Positions 9,790 to 20,832 of a DNA stretch of 64,000 nt are shown here, piece after piece; within the stretch, counting starts at the first letter, position 1; each line of letters opens with the position of its first letter. Origin of the DNA: Rosellinia necatrix (Eukaryota > Ascomycota > Sordariomycetes > Xylariales > Xylariaceae). Where the stretch lies: positions 992,001-1,056,000 of the forward strand of contig JAGYVD010000005.1 of assembly GCA_021209875.1 (NCBI GenBank). The letters are read 5' to 3'. The notes below the pieces were generated by a model. That model worked only from the letters and a program-made list of their open reading frames with translations. It was not told the DNA's origin and did no database searches. The position numbers were made by a program, and so were the translations under genes.

Positions 9790-11550
9790 ATGGCTAACAA
9801 CTCGGCCGATGCATCGGGCGCACCCCTCCTGCGGACCCTCTCGTCCTCGACCCCATCCCTCTCCAGCTCGGCGAGCCCGAGAAGCTCGAGAAGCTCGATA
9901 AGCGATGCGAGTCCGACGTCCAATCTCCGCCGCAGGGCCGTCGCCCTACGCTCCATCGCCTTCGCGTCCGCCATCGTCGGCGCGCTCGGCGCCGGCTCCG
10001 CCACCGTCTTTTCGCTCTACGGGCACCTCTTCCAGTCGCGCCTGCACTACAGCCAGTTCCAGATAAATGGGATCGCGAGCGCCATGAACATCGCCATGTA
10101 CATGCCCGTGCCCGTGATCGGGTACATATGCGATCGCTTTGGGCCGGGCATCCTGTCCCTGATGGCCACGGTGCTGCTCGGTGGCGGGTATGGGCTGGCC
10201 GCGGCCTTGTACCAAAGGGGCGTGCAGGAGGTGGAAGACCACGCAGGCGGCAATAAGGCGACCTTTGCGCCTATGCTGGTTGCCTTTGTGGCCATCGGCA
10301 TGGGCACTGCCTGCTTGTATCTGGGTTCTGTCACAACTTGCGCCAAAAACTTCGGCAAAGGGAAATACAGAGGGCTGATGCTGGTTGCTCCCATCGCGGC
10401 GTTTGGCCTAAGTGGTATGCTCATAAGCCAGGGCGCAAGCCGCTTGCTCTACGAAGTCCGACCAGATGGGACGAGGGGTGACGTCAACGTATTCCACTTT
10501 TTCCTGTTCCTTGCCGTTCTGCTCGCTGTTATCGGAGCTGTGGGTTCGTTCTCTCTACGGATTGTAGACGAGGAGAATCTTATCGACGAGGCCGTGGAAG
10601 AGCTCGAGAGAAGCGGGCTTCTCGAGAACAGTGAGGTCTTCCGTCGAAGGGCAGATCGAAGCTACGGCACCGTCACACAGTCTGCCAGCTTCCATGAGGA
10701 CGACGACGATGCCGCTATCTTTGAACCATCAAAGGATGACAGAGACGATATGTACGCGAGGCTGAAGAAAGCTTGGCTTCTTAATGCGGAGACAAAGGCC
10801 TTTTTGGCCGACCATACCATGTGGCTTTTTGCACTGAGTTTTTGGCTCATTATTGGACCCGGGGAATCATTCATCAACAACCTTGGGACCATTATCGGGA
10901 CCCTGACCTCACCGGACACTTATTCTGAACCTCCCGTGGCCGCTACTCACGTCTCCATCATGGCGACTATAAGTACAGTAGCACGATTAGTGGTTGCTTC
11001 GCTCAGCGACCTCTTATCGCCAACCCCAGAGAGTCAGCATATCCAAACCGGGATGTCACATGCATCACCGATTCCACGACGGAGGCTACAGGTCTCACGC
11101 GTGGTTCTATATGTCATATCAACTCTCTGTTTTTCAATTGGGTCCCTAGTGTTGGCCTCGGGTGCGGTTCAAGAGCATGCCGGCCGTTTTTGGATCGTAT
11201 CTGGTTTCATTGGTGCCGGTTACGGCGCCGTTTTTAGTCTCTCCCCGATAATTATCACTATGATTTGGGGCGTTGAGAACTTCGGCACGAATTTTGGCAT
11301 TATTGCCGTGACACCAGCTTTTGGCTCGCTAATGTGGGGATTCATTTACTCGGCAGTCTATCAAGCTGGTGCTCGCAACTCAATCCTAAGCGAAGGCGGT
11401 AGGATGGCCGACGATGTATTCTGTTATGGGAAGCAATGTTACGCCTCGACATTCTGGGCGATGACGGCATCCGCTTGGCTCGGTGCATTGATGATTGTTT
11501 GGGCCTGGAAGGGCAAGAACGGATGGTCATCTAGAGGCATCGTGATCTAG
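9790..11550 (+). CDS. mch1: MCH1-like major facilitator superfamily transporter
   Basis: A single exon of 586 residues. The frame also has a GTG two codons earlier, but the ATG at 9790 is the first ATG. A Ser/Pro-rich cytosolic N-terminus of about 50 residues is followed by about 12 hydrophobic spans, with a long hydrophilic central loop (about residues 265-340) between the two six-helix halves. The order and wording of the helices (for example 'GSATVFSLYGHLF', 'GYICDRFGPG', 'YLGSVTTCAKNFGKGKYRG' and a second half starting 'MWLFALSFWLIIGPGESFINN') match the fungal Mch1/nodulin-like branch of the MFS. Yeast Mch1 is a vacuolar-membrane protein named for resemblance to monocarboxylate transporters; its substrate is not established. 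Confidence 0.85.
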   Translation: MANNSADASGAPLLRTLSSSTPSLSSSASPRSSRSSISDASPTSNLRRRAVALRSIAFASAIVGALGAGSATVFSLYGHLFQSRLHYSQFQINGIASAMNIAMYMPVPVIGYICDRFGPGILSLMATVLLGGGYGLAAALYQRGVQEVEDHAGGNKATFAPMLVAFVAIGMGTACLYLGSVTTCAKNFGKGKYRGLMLVAPIAAFGLSGMLISQGASRLLYEVRPDGTRGDVNVFHFFLFLAVLLAVIGAVGSFSLRIVDEENLIDEAVEELERSGLLENSEVFRRRADRSYGTVTQSASFHEDDDDAAIFEPSKDDRDDMYARLKKAWLLNAETKAFLADHTMWLFALSFWLIIGPGESFINNLGTIIGTLTSPDTYSEPPVAATHVSIMATISTVARLVVASLSDLLSPTPESQHIQTGMSHASPIPRRRLQVSRVVLYVISTLCFSIGSLVLASGAVQEHAGRFWIVSGFIGAGYGAVFSLSPIIITMIWGVENFGTNFGIIAVTPAFGSLMWGFIYSAVYQAGARNSILSEGGRMADDVFCYGKQCYASTFWAMTASAWLGALMIVWAWKGKNGWSSRGIVI

Positions 11551-12714
11551 GTTAGGGGTTCATACAGGACCATACACGCAGAAATGCGATGTATATAGAA
11601 TAGACGTCGTTTGGTTGGATTTATTCACTTAGCAGGACGCCGAATCGGATCAGCGTTGAAATAGCGTTGAAATACACTCTGGGGGTTAGACGTCATAATA
11701 GCACGGAGGGGATAGACTATACTACCGCAATCTAACCTCACCCGTCCGACTCTGTTAGGCACCTACCTGATGCGGCGTCGCAGTCACTGACAGACCAACT
11801 CACCGCCCGCCCACCGTTGCACTTGTGACGTTACAAACCGTATTCCAATTACACCCGACAGCTGTCAAAGCGTGGTCTGCAGCAGCAAAGGCCTCGGCCA
11901 GGTACCGTATGGCCGCGCTTGCGCGCTTCGATCCTCTTTTCAAGACTAACAAGATCGAGGCCGTTGCCGGTGCGGAGAACATGGCATTCTCATGCAAGTG
12001 CCAGAGGCAATACGAGACCTTGGCGCTGTCGATCCCGCCCACCACGCGCGCGTTTGAAAAACCCGCCCCCAACCGAATCGGAAGGTCCGGGTAAAATCCC
12101 CAGACCACTGAACACCACTTCTCCCGAACCTGGATTTCAGGGTTCATCTTGACGTCGCAGCGCGCCCCGACTGGAACGCCGGCTCTCAGCGCGGCCCTCC
12201 CCCCATCGGCCCTAGTGTCAGGTGGTGACGAGATGCGCCGATACGAGGTGGTTGGGCGCTGGACAGTCAAGAGACCTAACCTATATTAGCAGATTGGTGT
12301 TGTATGCCTGACCTCATCGGCATGCGCACGGCACAGAGTCAACGATGCGGAGTCTTGCGTCCTTGTCAGTTCGGCGCTGTATAGCACCGCGGGGGTATCG
12401 GGAGGTTGGGTCCTTACTTACTCCTTTCAGGTTGCGAACGGGTGTATATAAGACGAGACATCGCCGTTCACGTCTGGTCTTACCCTCCCCCTTTTATTTG
12501 CAGCACCACCATCACCATTCCTAGCATCACGGTCTCGGGAGACAAAGGACTCGGATAGAACACTACTCGCAAAAGTATTATATAACAAGTTCAACTCGAA
12601 TCACATCAGTCTCAGCAAAAATACCCACATACACATACACATACACATACACATTCCCTCTCAACCAACCGACAAAAACAAAACAACAAAAAAAAAAAAA
12701 GAAGCGCATTAAAG
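11551..12714. other. Intergenic with long 5' region of the secreted-protein gene
   Basis: No supported gene. A TATA-like element (gtatataag) near 12443 and a long A/C-rich leader up to 12714 look like the promoter and 5' UTR of the small secreted protein gene. Short open frames at 11800-12270 (both strands) show no family features. Confidence 0.5.
12627..12653. repeat. ACATAC tandem repeat in 5' leader
   Basis: Repeated 'acatac' hexamers about 60 bp before the start codon of the secreted-protein gene, followed by an oligo-A tract near 12690. Confidence 0.85.
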
Positions 12715-13149
12715 ATGCAGATCACAAGCGCCCTCCTCGCCCTCTTCTCCACATCCGCACTCGCGACGACGGTGTCGACGTTCGCGGCGACGGAGTGGAC
12801 GATCGACTCGCTGTCGCGGGTGTGCAACGCGGCGGACACGTCGTGCACGTGGAAGTTCGGGGTGGACACGAACGAGGCCGGGGTCAAGGCGACGGCGTGC
12901 ACGTACGTGGTGAAGGCGACGAAGACGGCGCCGGCGAGCCAGGCGAACGGCGGGCCGGTCAAGTGCGGCGCCTTCAACGTCACGAGCGGCTGGAGCGGCC
13001 AGTTCGGCGCCGACCAGGGCTTCACCGTCGTCTCCGTCGTCGACTACGCCAAGAAGCTCATCGTCTACGCCGGCTACACCGACGGCATGGTCAAGAACGG
13101 CACCGTCGTCGACCCCGACCTGAGCTTCCCCGTCCAGACCCTGCCCTAG
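12715..13149 (+). CDS. Small secreted four-cysteine protein
   Basis: A single exon of 144 residues. Residues 1-18 form a signal peptide ending in 'SALA', with cleavage expected just after. The mature part has four cysteines (C37, C44, C62, C84), enough for two disulfides, and N-glycosylation sequons at NVT (88-90) and NGT (128-130). It contains many short alternating hydrophobic/polar stretches, so a beta-rich fold is likely. Size, cysteine number and early tryptophan resemble fungal Alt a 1-like or Hrip1-like secreted proteins, but I cannot confirm membership by eye. The coding part is very GC-rich in third positions, unlike its A-rich leader. Likely extracellular; role unknown. Confidence 0.75.
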   Translation: MQITSALLALFSTSALATTVSTFAATEWTIDSLSRVCNAADTSCTWKFGVDTNEAGVKATACTYVVKATKTAPASQANGGPVKCGAFNVTSGWSGQFGADQGFTVVSVVDYAKKLIVYAGYTDGMVKNGTVVDPDLSFPVQTLP

Positions 13150-13181
13150 AAAACTAGGCCGTATCGGGGAAAGGGCAGGCA

Positions 13182-13207
13182 AGAGAGAGAGAGAGAGAGA
13201 GAGAGAG
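13182..13207. repeat. GA dinucleotide microsatellite
   Basis: About 13 'ag' units shortly after the stop codon of the secreted-protein gene, on the transcribed strand. Confidence 0.9.
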
Positions 13208-13602
13208 CCGCCAGAGCCGTTTAATGGGATTTGGGGGGTTCAGTAGGGAGGAGAGACGAGGACGAACCCTATTTTTTTTTTTTTTTTGAGACGAGATAAT
13301 GATCGACTTTAAAACTGAAATTGTCTTGGACCACGACATTCGGCATTATTCCACCCCCGTTGCCCCCAATAATAAGGGATGGGTTCGGATGGCGGTGGTG
13401 GCGGGTCGATTTGGTTGTATGCCGCGGGTAATCGGAATAATCACGTTAGAAAATTAATAATACCGAGTGTTTGGCACGCGGGACAGAGTTTTATGACGAG
13501 GCACGTCGAGTGGTATATTTGACGAGATCCCGGGTGAATGTGCAATTGATGGCGATCAGTAGAGGCGGCTTTCTTAAAGAAGCTACTATAAGTGATATCT
13601 CG

Positions 13603-13657
13603 GGTGTAATGCTCGCATGGTTTCACTCGGGTACGGCCGCGAGTGAAACATTACACC
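13603..13657. repeat. Imperfect inverted repeat (hairpin) with an 8-nt bulge
   Basis: The left arm is ggtgtaatg (13603-13611) plus gtttcactcg (13620-13629), separated by ctcgcatg. The right arm cgagtgaaacattacacc (13640-13657) is its reverse complement across the bulge. The loop is 10 nt. Confidence 0.75.
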
Positions 13658-14626
13658 TGTTAATTTGGGTCTACTCTTATCATTGTCACGTATATGCTAG
13701 CGTTTTAATGAAGCCCGAATGGGGTTATATACCTTTTCCTACACTACCTCGTCTTGATATTTCGGCCGAAACATGGGGCGGCTGTCAAGCCCGATATAGA
13801 AAACCGGCTATAAGGGCCCAACATTAGGATGTTTGCGTCTTGCGCCAATCACTTTTCTTCTTGGAACATACAGAATAGTGTTGAGGAATCACATCTTCAG
13901 ACAAGAGAGGGAGGGCTCATATTAAGGCAAGCAGGAACGCAAGACATTTTTCAAGCTGAATATGTAGACGTGAACTACACAGCCACTGCCAACTTGGGGG
14001 TTTGAATAGGGGTTGGGGGCTACTGATTGGCTGGGCGATTGTCTAAAATAGAGCCTCACGTAACATTGGGGGTTGTGACTGAGCTGGCCGCATAAGGACG
14101 GTCGGATGAGGTATGGTCCAATCATATATGCGAACCCCGTCGCACGTGCAACTCAGTGTGTATTTCCTGGCGTTTGCAGCATGGAAGAATGGCTACAGCG
14201 CAGTCCGTTACTAGTAGCTACACAGAGTATTTGGGGGCATATGGAAGTTTGGACTCCTTTCCCAAGCTTTCGGCTCAGGATGATGAGGTGATTATGTGGT
14301 AATATATCTCATGATAAGACACATCTTATGGTAGAGATTCATTAGCACCATATCGATTCTAATCTCACTGCATATCCTGAAACGAAAATTACCGTAGAGA
14401 GAAGATCCTGAGGCTCGAGTGTTGGCTTGGACCCCCCCGATGCCAGCGCGGAGCTCTGGTAACTTGATATACAGGCCTGAGGAACAACAAGGTAGCTCAC
14501 CCTGCTGCACCGCTGTGTCGTAAGGGTATTTGAGTGATTGAAACGCAAAACATGTAAAAGAATGCTTGCCTACGTTTAGATGTAGCTACTTGGTTCACCT
14601 CGTTCAAAGAACGACTCAGTCCCAAA

Positions 14627-15946
14627 ATGACCGGCAGCGTTGTCTCGATGCCTGCTTTGACGATCACCTCTACCGAACCTCTAGGCTCCATCCTCATTGC
14701 GGCTGTCCCTATGACAGATCTACCCTCGACCCTTGCCATTGCAGATGCTCCTTGTTCGGATATAAGCCTGGGAGCCTGTAGGGGATCGCCAGTTTGCACC
14801 ATCCAAGTGCTCCCATCGGCCCTTTGCTGGGATTATAAACATGCAATATGGACAGTCCGAAGTTCGCCTTCTTGCATCGTAACAAGTCGCCTCCTGGCCG
14901 TCCCCACGGCGACAAGCCGTGAGACCGATTTTCCGTCAGGAATGACTACAGCAAAAAGCTGTGCGCCGTCAGAGGGCGGTTGGTGCTGTCCACAGTGAGT
15001 GGAAGCCTCTTAATCCGCGGAACTGCAGCGCTAATATATGTGTAGGGACTTCATGTGGTATTCCGACTATCTGTGCCAAAGTATTTTAGCACCAGACCTG
15101 TCCCAATCGATCTCAAGAGCGTGTGCGCAAGAAGGTACCTACGATTTCACTGCTGTAATAAAAAATCCCGGATACAGAAGGCTGGCGTGGCGCGCTGCAG
15201 TTGATAATATCATCCATACTACTCCTTTCGTTGAAGACACCTGCACCACGGGCAGCCCGCCCGTTATGAAGACGGCATTTGCCGACGCAATTTATCTGGT
15301 TGCAAATACTTTCTCCCCAAATGCAATCACTCGCACCGAACCCCATACCAATCAAACACTAATGCCATCCGAGTCAGCGTTAATACTAGAAAACACTACT
15401 TCTGGACTATCATCGTCAATGTCGACGTCTTCTATACCAGGGGACATCAATGGAGGGTCAGACAGTCAAGATACCCTAACACAGCCATTAAAATTCGCTA
15501 TTGGTTTTGGCAGCACAATAGCAGGCTTGCTTCTTCTCGTGCTCGGGGCTCTTCTCATCCAATTGTATAGACGTTGTAAACTGGAGAAGGTACGGCAAGC
15601 GAAGGCGACGGCGATTGCGGTCGATGGAGACTACGCCGGAGGAAAGTTGGAGCCCGACGAGGTCGAGGATACGAATGCGGCTGAGACCAATGCCGCAGAA
15701 GCGATTTCTGAGCCCTGGGGAACCTCTCCCGGAGAGGTTCTTGACAGTTCCGACACACAAGAGGCGGGATTAGACGCTGCCATGACGCCACCTACGACAT
15801 GTACCTCGGTCAACGAATCCGACCCCGTCGAATTGGACGCGACGACAGCTTCATCACGGAAGGCCTCTGCCGCGCGAGTGAGTAGCCAGGTACTACCTTG
15901 GCAAACGGGAATATATTTGACTCCCGATCAGTTGGACCGCATGTGA
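14627..15946 (+). CDS. Single-pass membrane protein with Cys-containing ectodomain
   Basis: Two exons (14627-14994 and 15046-15946) encode 422 residues; the 51-nt intron 14995-15045 is GTGAGT...GTAG. The outer part contains scattered cysteines including a CCPQ motif at the exon junction, as in fungal surface proteins with a 'CCP.G' motif, followed by a Ser/Thr-rich stalk. One strong transmembrane helix lies near residues 273-297 (IGFGSTIAGLLLLVLGALLI), followed by a basic stop-transfer (RRCKLEKVRQ) and an acidic cytosolic tail of about 120 residues. No clear signal peptide is seen at this start, so an upstream exon may be missing. The layout is that of fungal wall-sensor-like proteins, but no named family is recognised. 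Confidence 0.7.
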
Positions 15947-17885
15947 GCTGATCCGACGAGTATGTACGGATGGTATATACGAGTTATTACCAAGTTTGAA
16001 TTCACCAGAATTCGCTTGAAGTCGAAAGGCGGGAATGTGTCTATCCTGTGTCATTTGGTATTCTCCAAATTTCGCTTCTTCTGTGCGATATTGCGGGTAT
16101 CTTTGCTACGTGTACCTGTACACAGGCCAGGATGATTTGGGTATAATACCTTCGGTATTCCTTTCTGAGTATCTAGAATAGGGTAGTAATTTTTGTGAAA
16201 GCTCGCCTGATTAGACTAGGGCACTTTGAGTAAGGTGGGTGAATTCATACTCAACCCCACGTGAAAGGATCGATCTGAACTTACAATCGTGCAACTTAGT
16301 GAACCCGATCACATGTGAAGATGGTAGATTTTCGGCCAACATTTATAATCGTACCAACAGAGTATTCCGGGGGGATCACAAGGAATTTGTGCCGCCGAGG
16401 TTGTGGTGTGTTGTGCCGCCTGAGAGGGTGATGGATGTATGGCTTCCTTATTCGTGGGATGTCGAAAGAACCCATGGGAGGAAGCACCTCGACCAGGATG
16501 AATGTCAGATCGCGTATTTCCACTACCACGATATTCTTCATGCTATTATACATCGGCGGGGAATAGCGTAATAGAGAAGTAGGTGCCCGGGTCCATCGCC
16601 GAGAAATCGAATCACGGGGCTCGATGAACTCCGCTAAGGGTCGTGCTCGTTCACGAACGTCCGGATGTAAGACTGATAATGAATCTAGCTCGCCAAGCGT
16701 TATCACGGTACCATGTAGTGCGTTCCCCCGCAAATGTGGACATGTTCCACATAGATCGACCAACCTTGAAGAAGCGGGAGCGCTGCCAAGCTACCTGACC
16801 GGAAGGGAGAAGAAGTCGGCATGCGTGGCATCCGATCGTCTCTCTTGGTTCTTGGTGAAGTCCAGTCCATTAGGGCCGAACCGGGTTGAATATGTTCTTA
16901 TGGGTGAAGAGAGATCAGTGAAGGAGATGCACCGATGGCGGGACGCCGGTACGGGAAGAAAGCAAAGCCGACCGACTACTATTGGTGAACTAGCGATTCT
17001 CTCACTAGTGTACCGTGAGCGGCTTCGAATGGCTCCTTCGGATCTTGGTAAGGCGGCGGCTTAGGGCAGTGTGGTTCGCAGCTGGACATGACCAAATGAA
17101 TGGGTCAATGCTCGTGGGGGAAACGTGGCACGCTGGCGTGTCTTACACAGATGAACCATAGGACCCTAAAATCAGGTGTCAATTGGATCTGAAGAGAGAT
17201 CCGACCCGAGATAGAGGATAAGCCCCGATTCTATTGGGGCGTAGATACCGAGGAAGCTGGCTGATGCAAAGAGGCCATATACTCGCCGCAGCGGGATAAT
17301 GCAGTCTGGCTTCGTCTGCGTGTCCCCATGGGGAACCCTGTAATAGCTCAGGGGTTATCGGGTAGGGGCTCAGGGGCCAGGGGGGGTCGAGGGACCGTGT
17401 TCAGGGGGATTTGCGGATAGCGTGCCTGGAGCAGACTTCGCTTTTAGGAAAGTCTTACGCACCATCCTCAACCCATGGCGGCTTGGTCTCAGCAAACACA
17501 TCCACCGACACGGAATATACCCCTGCTTTGGGCCGTTCGTCAATCCACCGCACTACTGACACATAGTGCAAGCCACGATTCGGATCGACGGGAGGATGGG
17601 TGCTTCGGCGGCGCCTCGAGCAGCTGAGGTTGGTAGGGATAGGGACACGATATGGCTTGATGGCCTGTATATAGGGACCGACCGATCGCCCCTTGGGAGC
17701 GACTGGAATGCTGGCAAAACTGGACTGGGCAGGCTCGCCATCTTCCTCCAACTCCCGTCGGTTTCAACGCGCGCGGTCGACGAAGGTTCGCCAAAGTCTT
17801 CGGACCTTGCCTACTTCTGGTTTTTCGCCATCTTCTGGCATCCGGCATCTGGCATCGAGCCCCAGGCATCATTTTCCGCGTCAAC
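15947..17885. other. Long intergenic region
   Basis: No gene I can support in almost 2 kb. Open frames of 110-155 codons occur on both strands at 16239-17064, but they lack intron-consistent extensions and recognisable motifs, and the one at 16239 starts with GTG. The last 200 bp are the probable promoter/leader of the lipase gene. Confidence 0.4.
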
Positions 17886-19580
17886 ATGAGGGGTTCCCTT
17901 GTTTCCCTCGCCCTCTGCGGTCTCGCCGCCGCGGTGCCGATGGCTTCGGCCCCCCTCGAGGAACGCGCCACCGCGTCGGTTGTCACGTCCCAAGGGACAG
18001 TCGTCGGCACCTCTCTTCTGGGTGTCGAGAACTTCGCCGGCATCCCCTTCGCCGATCCGCCGGTAGGAGACCTCCGCCTCCGCCCGCCACAGAGACGCAC
18101 GAAGTCTCTCGGCACATTCGATGCCTCCGGCGCTGGGCCTTCCTGCCCGCAGATGTTCTTCTCTACCCAGGGGAGCCTTCTCACCTCGGTGCTTGGTAAC
18201 CTGACCAACAATCCCTTCTTCCAGGTCGTAACCGGCCAGACCGAGGATTGCCTGACGATGAGGGTGCAGCGGCCGGCCGGGACCAAGGCCGATGCCAAGC
18301 TGCCCGTCCTTTTCTGGATCTTCGGTGGTGGTTTTGAGCTCGGCAGCCCGCAGATGTACGATGGCAGTGGTCTGCTTCTGAACGGCGTTGCCCAGAACAA
18401 GCCGTTCATCTTCGTCTCTGTCAATTATCGAGTGGGTGGTTTCGGATTCTTGCCGGGCAAGGAGGTTCTGGCGGACGGTGCGGCGAACCTGGGACTATTG
18501 GATCAGCGTATGGGTCTTGAATGGGTACAAGACAACATTGCCGCCTTCGGAGGCGACCCCTCCAAGGTAACTATCTGGGGCGAATCGGCCGGTGCCATCT
18601 CCGTCTACAACCAGATGGCGCTCTACGGCGGCGACAACACCTACAAGGGCAACAAGCTCTTCCGTGCCGGTATCATGAACAGCGGCAGTCTTGTGCCCGC
18701 CGACAGCGTTGATTGTGAGCGCTGCCAAGACATCTACGACCAGGTCGTCAAGTCGGCCGGCTGCTCAAGTGCTGCGGATACTCTCAAGTGTCTCCGTGCT
18801 GCCGACTACGACACTTTCCTCAGCGCGGCAAACAGCGTTCCGGGTATTCTGAGCTACAGCTCGGTCGCGTTGTCGTATGTCCCTCGGCCCGATGGCAACT
18901 CCCTACCTGATAGCCCCGATAAATTGGCGAGGGCCGGCCGATACGCAGCCGTGCCTATGATCATTGGCGACCAAGAGGACGAGGGAACCCTCTTCTCGCT
19001 CTTCCAATCGAACTTGACGACCGAGGCGCATCTCATCGATTATCTCTCCAACGTCTTCTTCCAGAAGGCCACGAGAAGTCAGATAGCCGAACTCGTGGGA
19101 ACCTACAGCCCCCTGCTCTCGTCAGGGAGCCCCTTCAGGACCGGCATCTTCAACAGCCCGTATCCCCAGTTCAAGCGCCTCGCGGCTATTCTCGGCGACC
19201 TTGTGTTTACCCTTACGCGGAGGCTGTTCCTTCAGCTCGCCACTGAAGTGAACCCCGACGTCCCGTCCTGGTCTTACTTGGCCTCGTACGACTACGGAAC
19301 GCCGATTCTGGGGACGTTCCACGGGTCCGATATCCTCCAGGTGTTCTACGGGATCCTCCCCAACTATGCGAGCAGATCCATCCAGAGCTACTACCTCTCG
19401 TTCCTGTACACCATGGACCCCAACAACGGCACGTCCTCGCAGTATGCCAAGTGGCCGCAATGGAAGGAGGGCAAGCAGCTCATGAACTTCTTCAGCCTAT
19501 CCAGTACCCTCTTGAAGGATGACTTCAGGTCGGCAAGTTCGGATTGGATCAACAAGAACGCAGATTCTCTTCACATTTAA
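17886..19580 (+). CDS. Secreted carboxylesterase/lipase, Candida rugosa lipase type
   Basis: A single exon of 564 residues, the usual length for type-B carboxylesterases. A signal peptide covers about residues 1-22. Catalytic residues are all present: the oxyanion-hole GGGF block at 147-150; nucleophile Ser234 in GESAG; Glu366 in GDQEDEGTLF; and His479 in GTFHGSD. The EDCL motif at 120-123 and the 'FAGIPFADPPVGDLRLRPP' N-terminal block are hallmarks of the family. The wording around Glu and His is closest to Candida rugosa-like lipases/sterol esterases. Predicted to hydrolyse acylglycerols or steryl esters outside the cell. N-glycosylation sequons are present (for example NLT, NGT). No defects seen. 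Confidence 0.93.
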   Translation: MRGSLVSLALCGLAAAVPMASAPLEERATASVVTSQGTVVGTSLLGVENFAGIPFADPPVGDLRLRPPQRRTKSLGTFDASGAGPSCPQMFFSTQGSLLTSVLGNLTNNPFFQVVTGQTEDCLTMRVQRPAGTKADAKLPVLFWIFGGGFELGSPQMYDGSGLLLNGVAQNKPFIFVSVNYRVGGFGFLPGKEVLADGAANLGLLDQRMGLEWVQDNIAAFGGDPSKVTIWGESAGAISVYNQMALYGGDNTYKGNKLFRAGIMNSGSLVPADSVDCERCQDIYDQVVKSAGCSSAADTLKCLRAADYDTFLSAANSVPGILSYSSVALSYVPRPDGNSLPDSPDKLARAGRYAAVPMIIGDQEDEGTLFSLFQSNLTTEAHLIDYLSNVFFQKATRSQIAELVGTYSPLLSSGSPFRTGIFNSPYPQFKRLAAILGDLVFTLTRRLFLQLATEVNPDVPSWSYLASYDYGTPILGTFHGSDILQVFYGILPNYASRSIQSYYLSFLYTMDPNNGTSSQYAKWPQWKEGKQLMNFFSLSSTLLKDDFRSASSDWINKNADSLHI

Positions 19581-20832
19581 CGATGAGGAAATCCGGCGTT
19601 GCTATATCGAGAAGATGACTAAGACGGTTAGGAAGACGAAGGTTACGTGGAGGATTAATAGGTAGATGGGTTAAACCTTGCATATGATCCCTCCCTTGCG
19701 CTGATGCTTGGCATCATATTACCGTTGCGGGAGTGCACCATGCGGGCATGTGTAATGAGATTCGGCCGGGTATAGGCCCTAGCAATTGAATTAAAGCCAC
19801 ATAGGGGCCGTCAAATCTCCTATTGCCATCTATCAAGAAACCATACGCCTGTATGCTGGCCGTGACCTAGGCTTGACCCGATTTGCCCCGGATTTGACTT
19901 CCGCGCCGGCTCTCTCTTCCCTGAAACCAGCTCTTAGGCTCCCCTTCGTTGGTCCACGAGAGCGCTTCGGTATATTCCGCGGTAATTATCGCTTGACGAA
20001 AGCCCATCGCTGAGCATGAGTAGACTGCGCAGGACTAGAAGGCATAGGACCCGGTCACCGAGAGAATTATGATCACATCACCCTTAATCGACCGCATTAT
20101 CGGCCCATGGTTAGGCTTAGGAAACAATACCAGGCCTCCCCAAAAGCTATTGCGGATGTAAACGCAGATATTTAGGTCAAGCTTTATGACACACGTCCCC
20201 TTTATATGGAATCGACAGCTATACATTTAGGCTTTTTAACGTCTTTGCTTGGTCTTCCCTTATCTCTTTCCCTTCTCGCCCGCCCTCTTACCAACCTGAT
20301 ACAGCCACTAAGACCGGTGGCGATGGTTGTGATACCATCAATGTTATAGGTGCTTCGATTGCTATAGTATGTATTAGGGTGCGATCCCATCCTTGCAAGC
20401 GACATACAATAGTATAGTCGAGGAGCGCTACCTCGCTCGGCCGACGACGGCGTCATGGCATAGCGCCGCAGTCCAACCCCCTGCAACACTATCGATGGTG
20501 TTTATTTCATACATGCCATCCAGATGACCTTGGAAGAATCTAACCTCGCCAAGATGTAATATCACTAACGCCTGCGATGCGAGGCAGTGCAAACTTTGGT
20601 ATGTGGATATGTTATACATTATACACGCTACCTACTTACCTGCCTCGAGACGGATTGTGCCTGGGCCTATAAGTAGTACCGAGGTAGGTATGCACTGCCT
20701 TCATTTTTATCAGGTAACATCCAAACTATCATCACGACAAATCACCAATTATCTAGGTACGCTGCTGTTAGCGCCAAACTCGTTTTTTTGCCACTCTACT
20801 GGTATTCTCCCAGAAGTTCCATCGCGGGACTA
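19581..20832. other. Intergenic
   Basis: 3' flank of the lipase gene and promoter of the F-box-like gene. Nothing else is recognised; open frames are short and lack motifs. Confidence 0.5.

Larger units (their letters stand above)
13150..14626. other. Intergenic, no gene seen
   Basis: Contains a GA microsatellite at 13182-13207, an oligo-T tract near 13271-13287 and a long imperfect inverted repeat at 13603-13657 (listed separately). An open frame at 13471-13827 starts with TTG, not ATG, spans the inverted repeat and has no family features. Confidence 0.45.

Noticed and set aside
11800..12270. 156-codon minus-strand frame and an overlapping plus-strand frame
   Set aside because: No motif on either strand; mutual overlap is expected by chance in this base composition.
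13471..13827. 118-codon plus-strand frame
   Set aside because: Begins with TTG, spans the inverted repeat and has no family features.
16239..17064. Open frames of 110-155 codons on both strands
   Set aside because: One starts with GTG, none has a recognisable motif, and no splice-consistent extension connects them.
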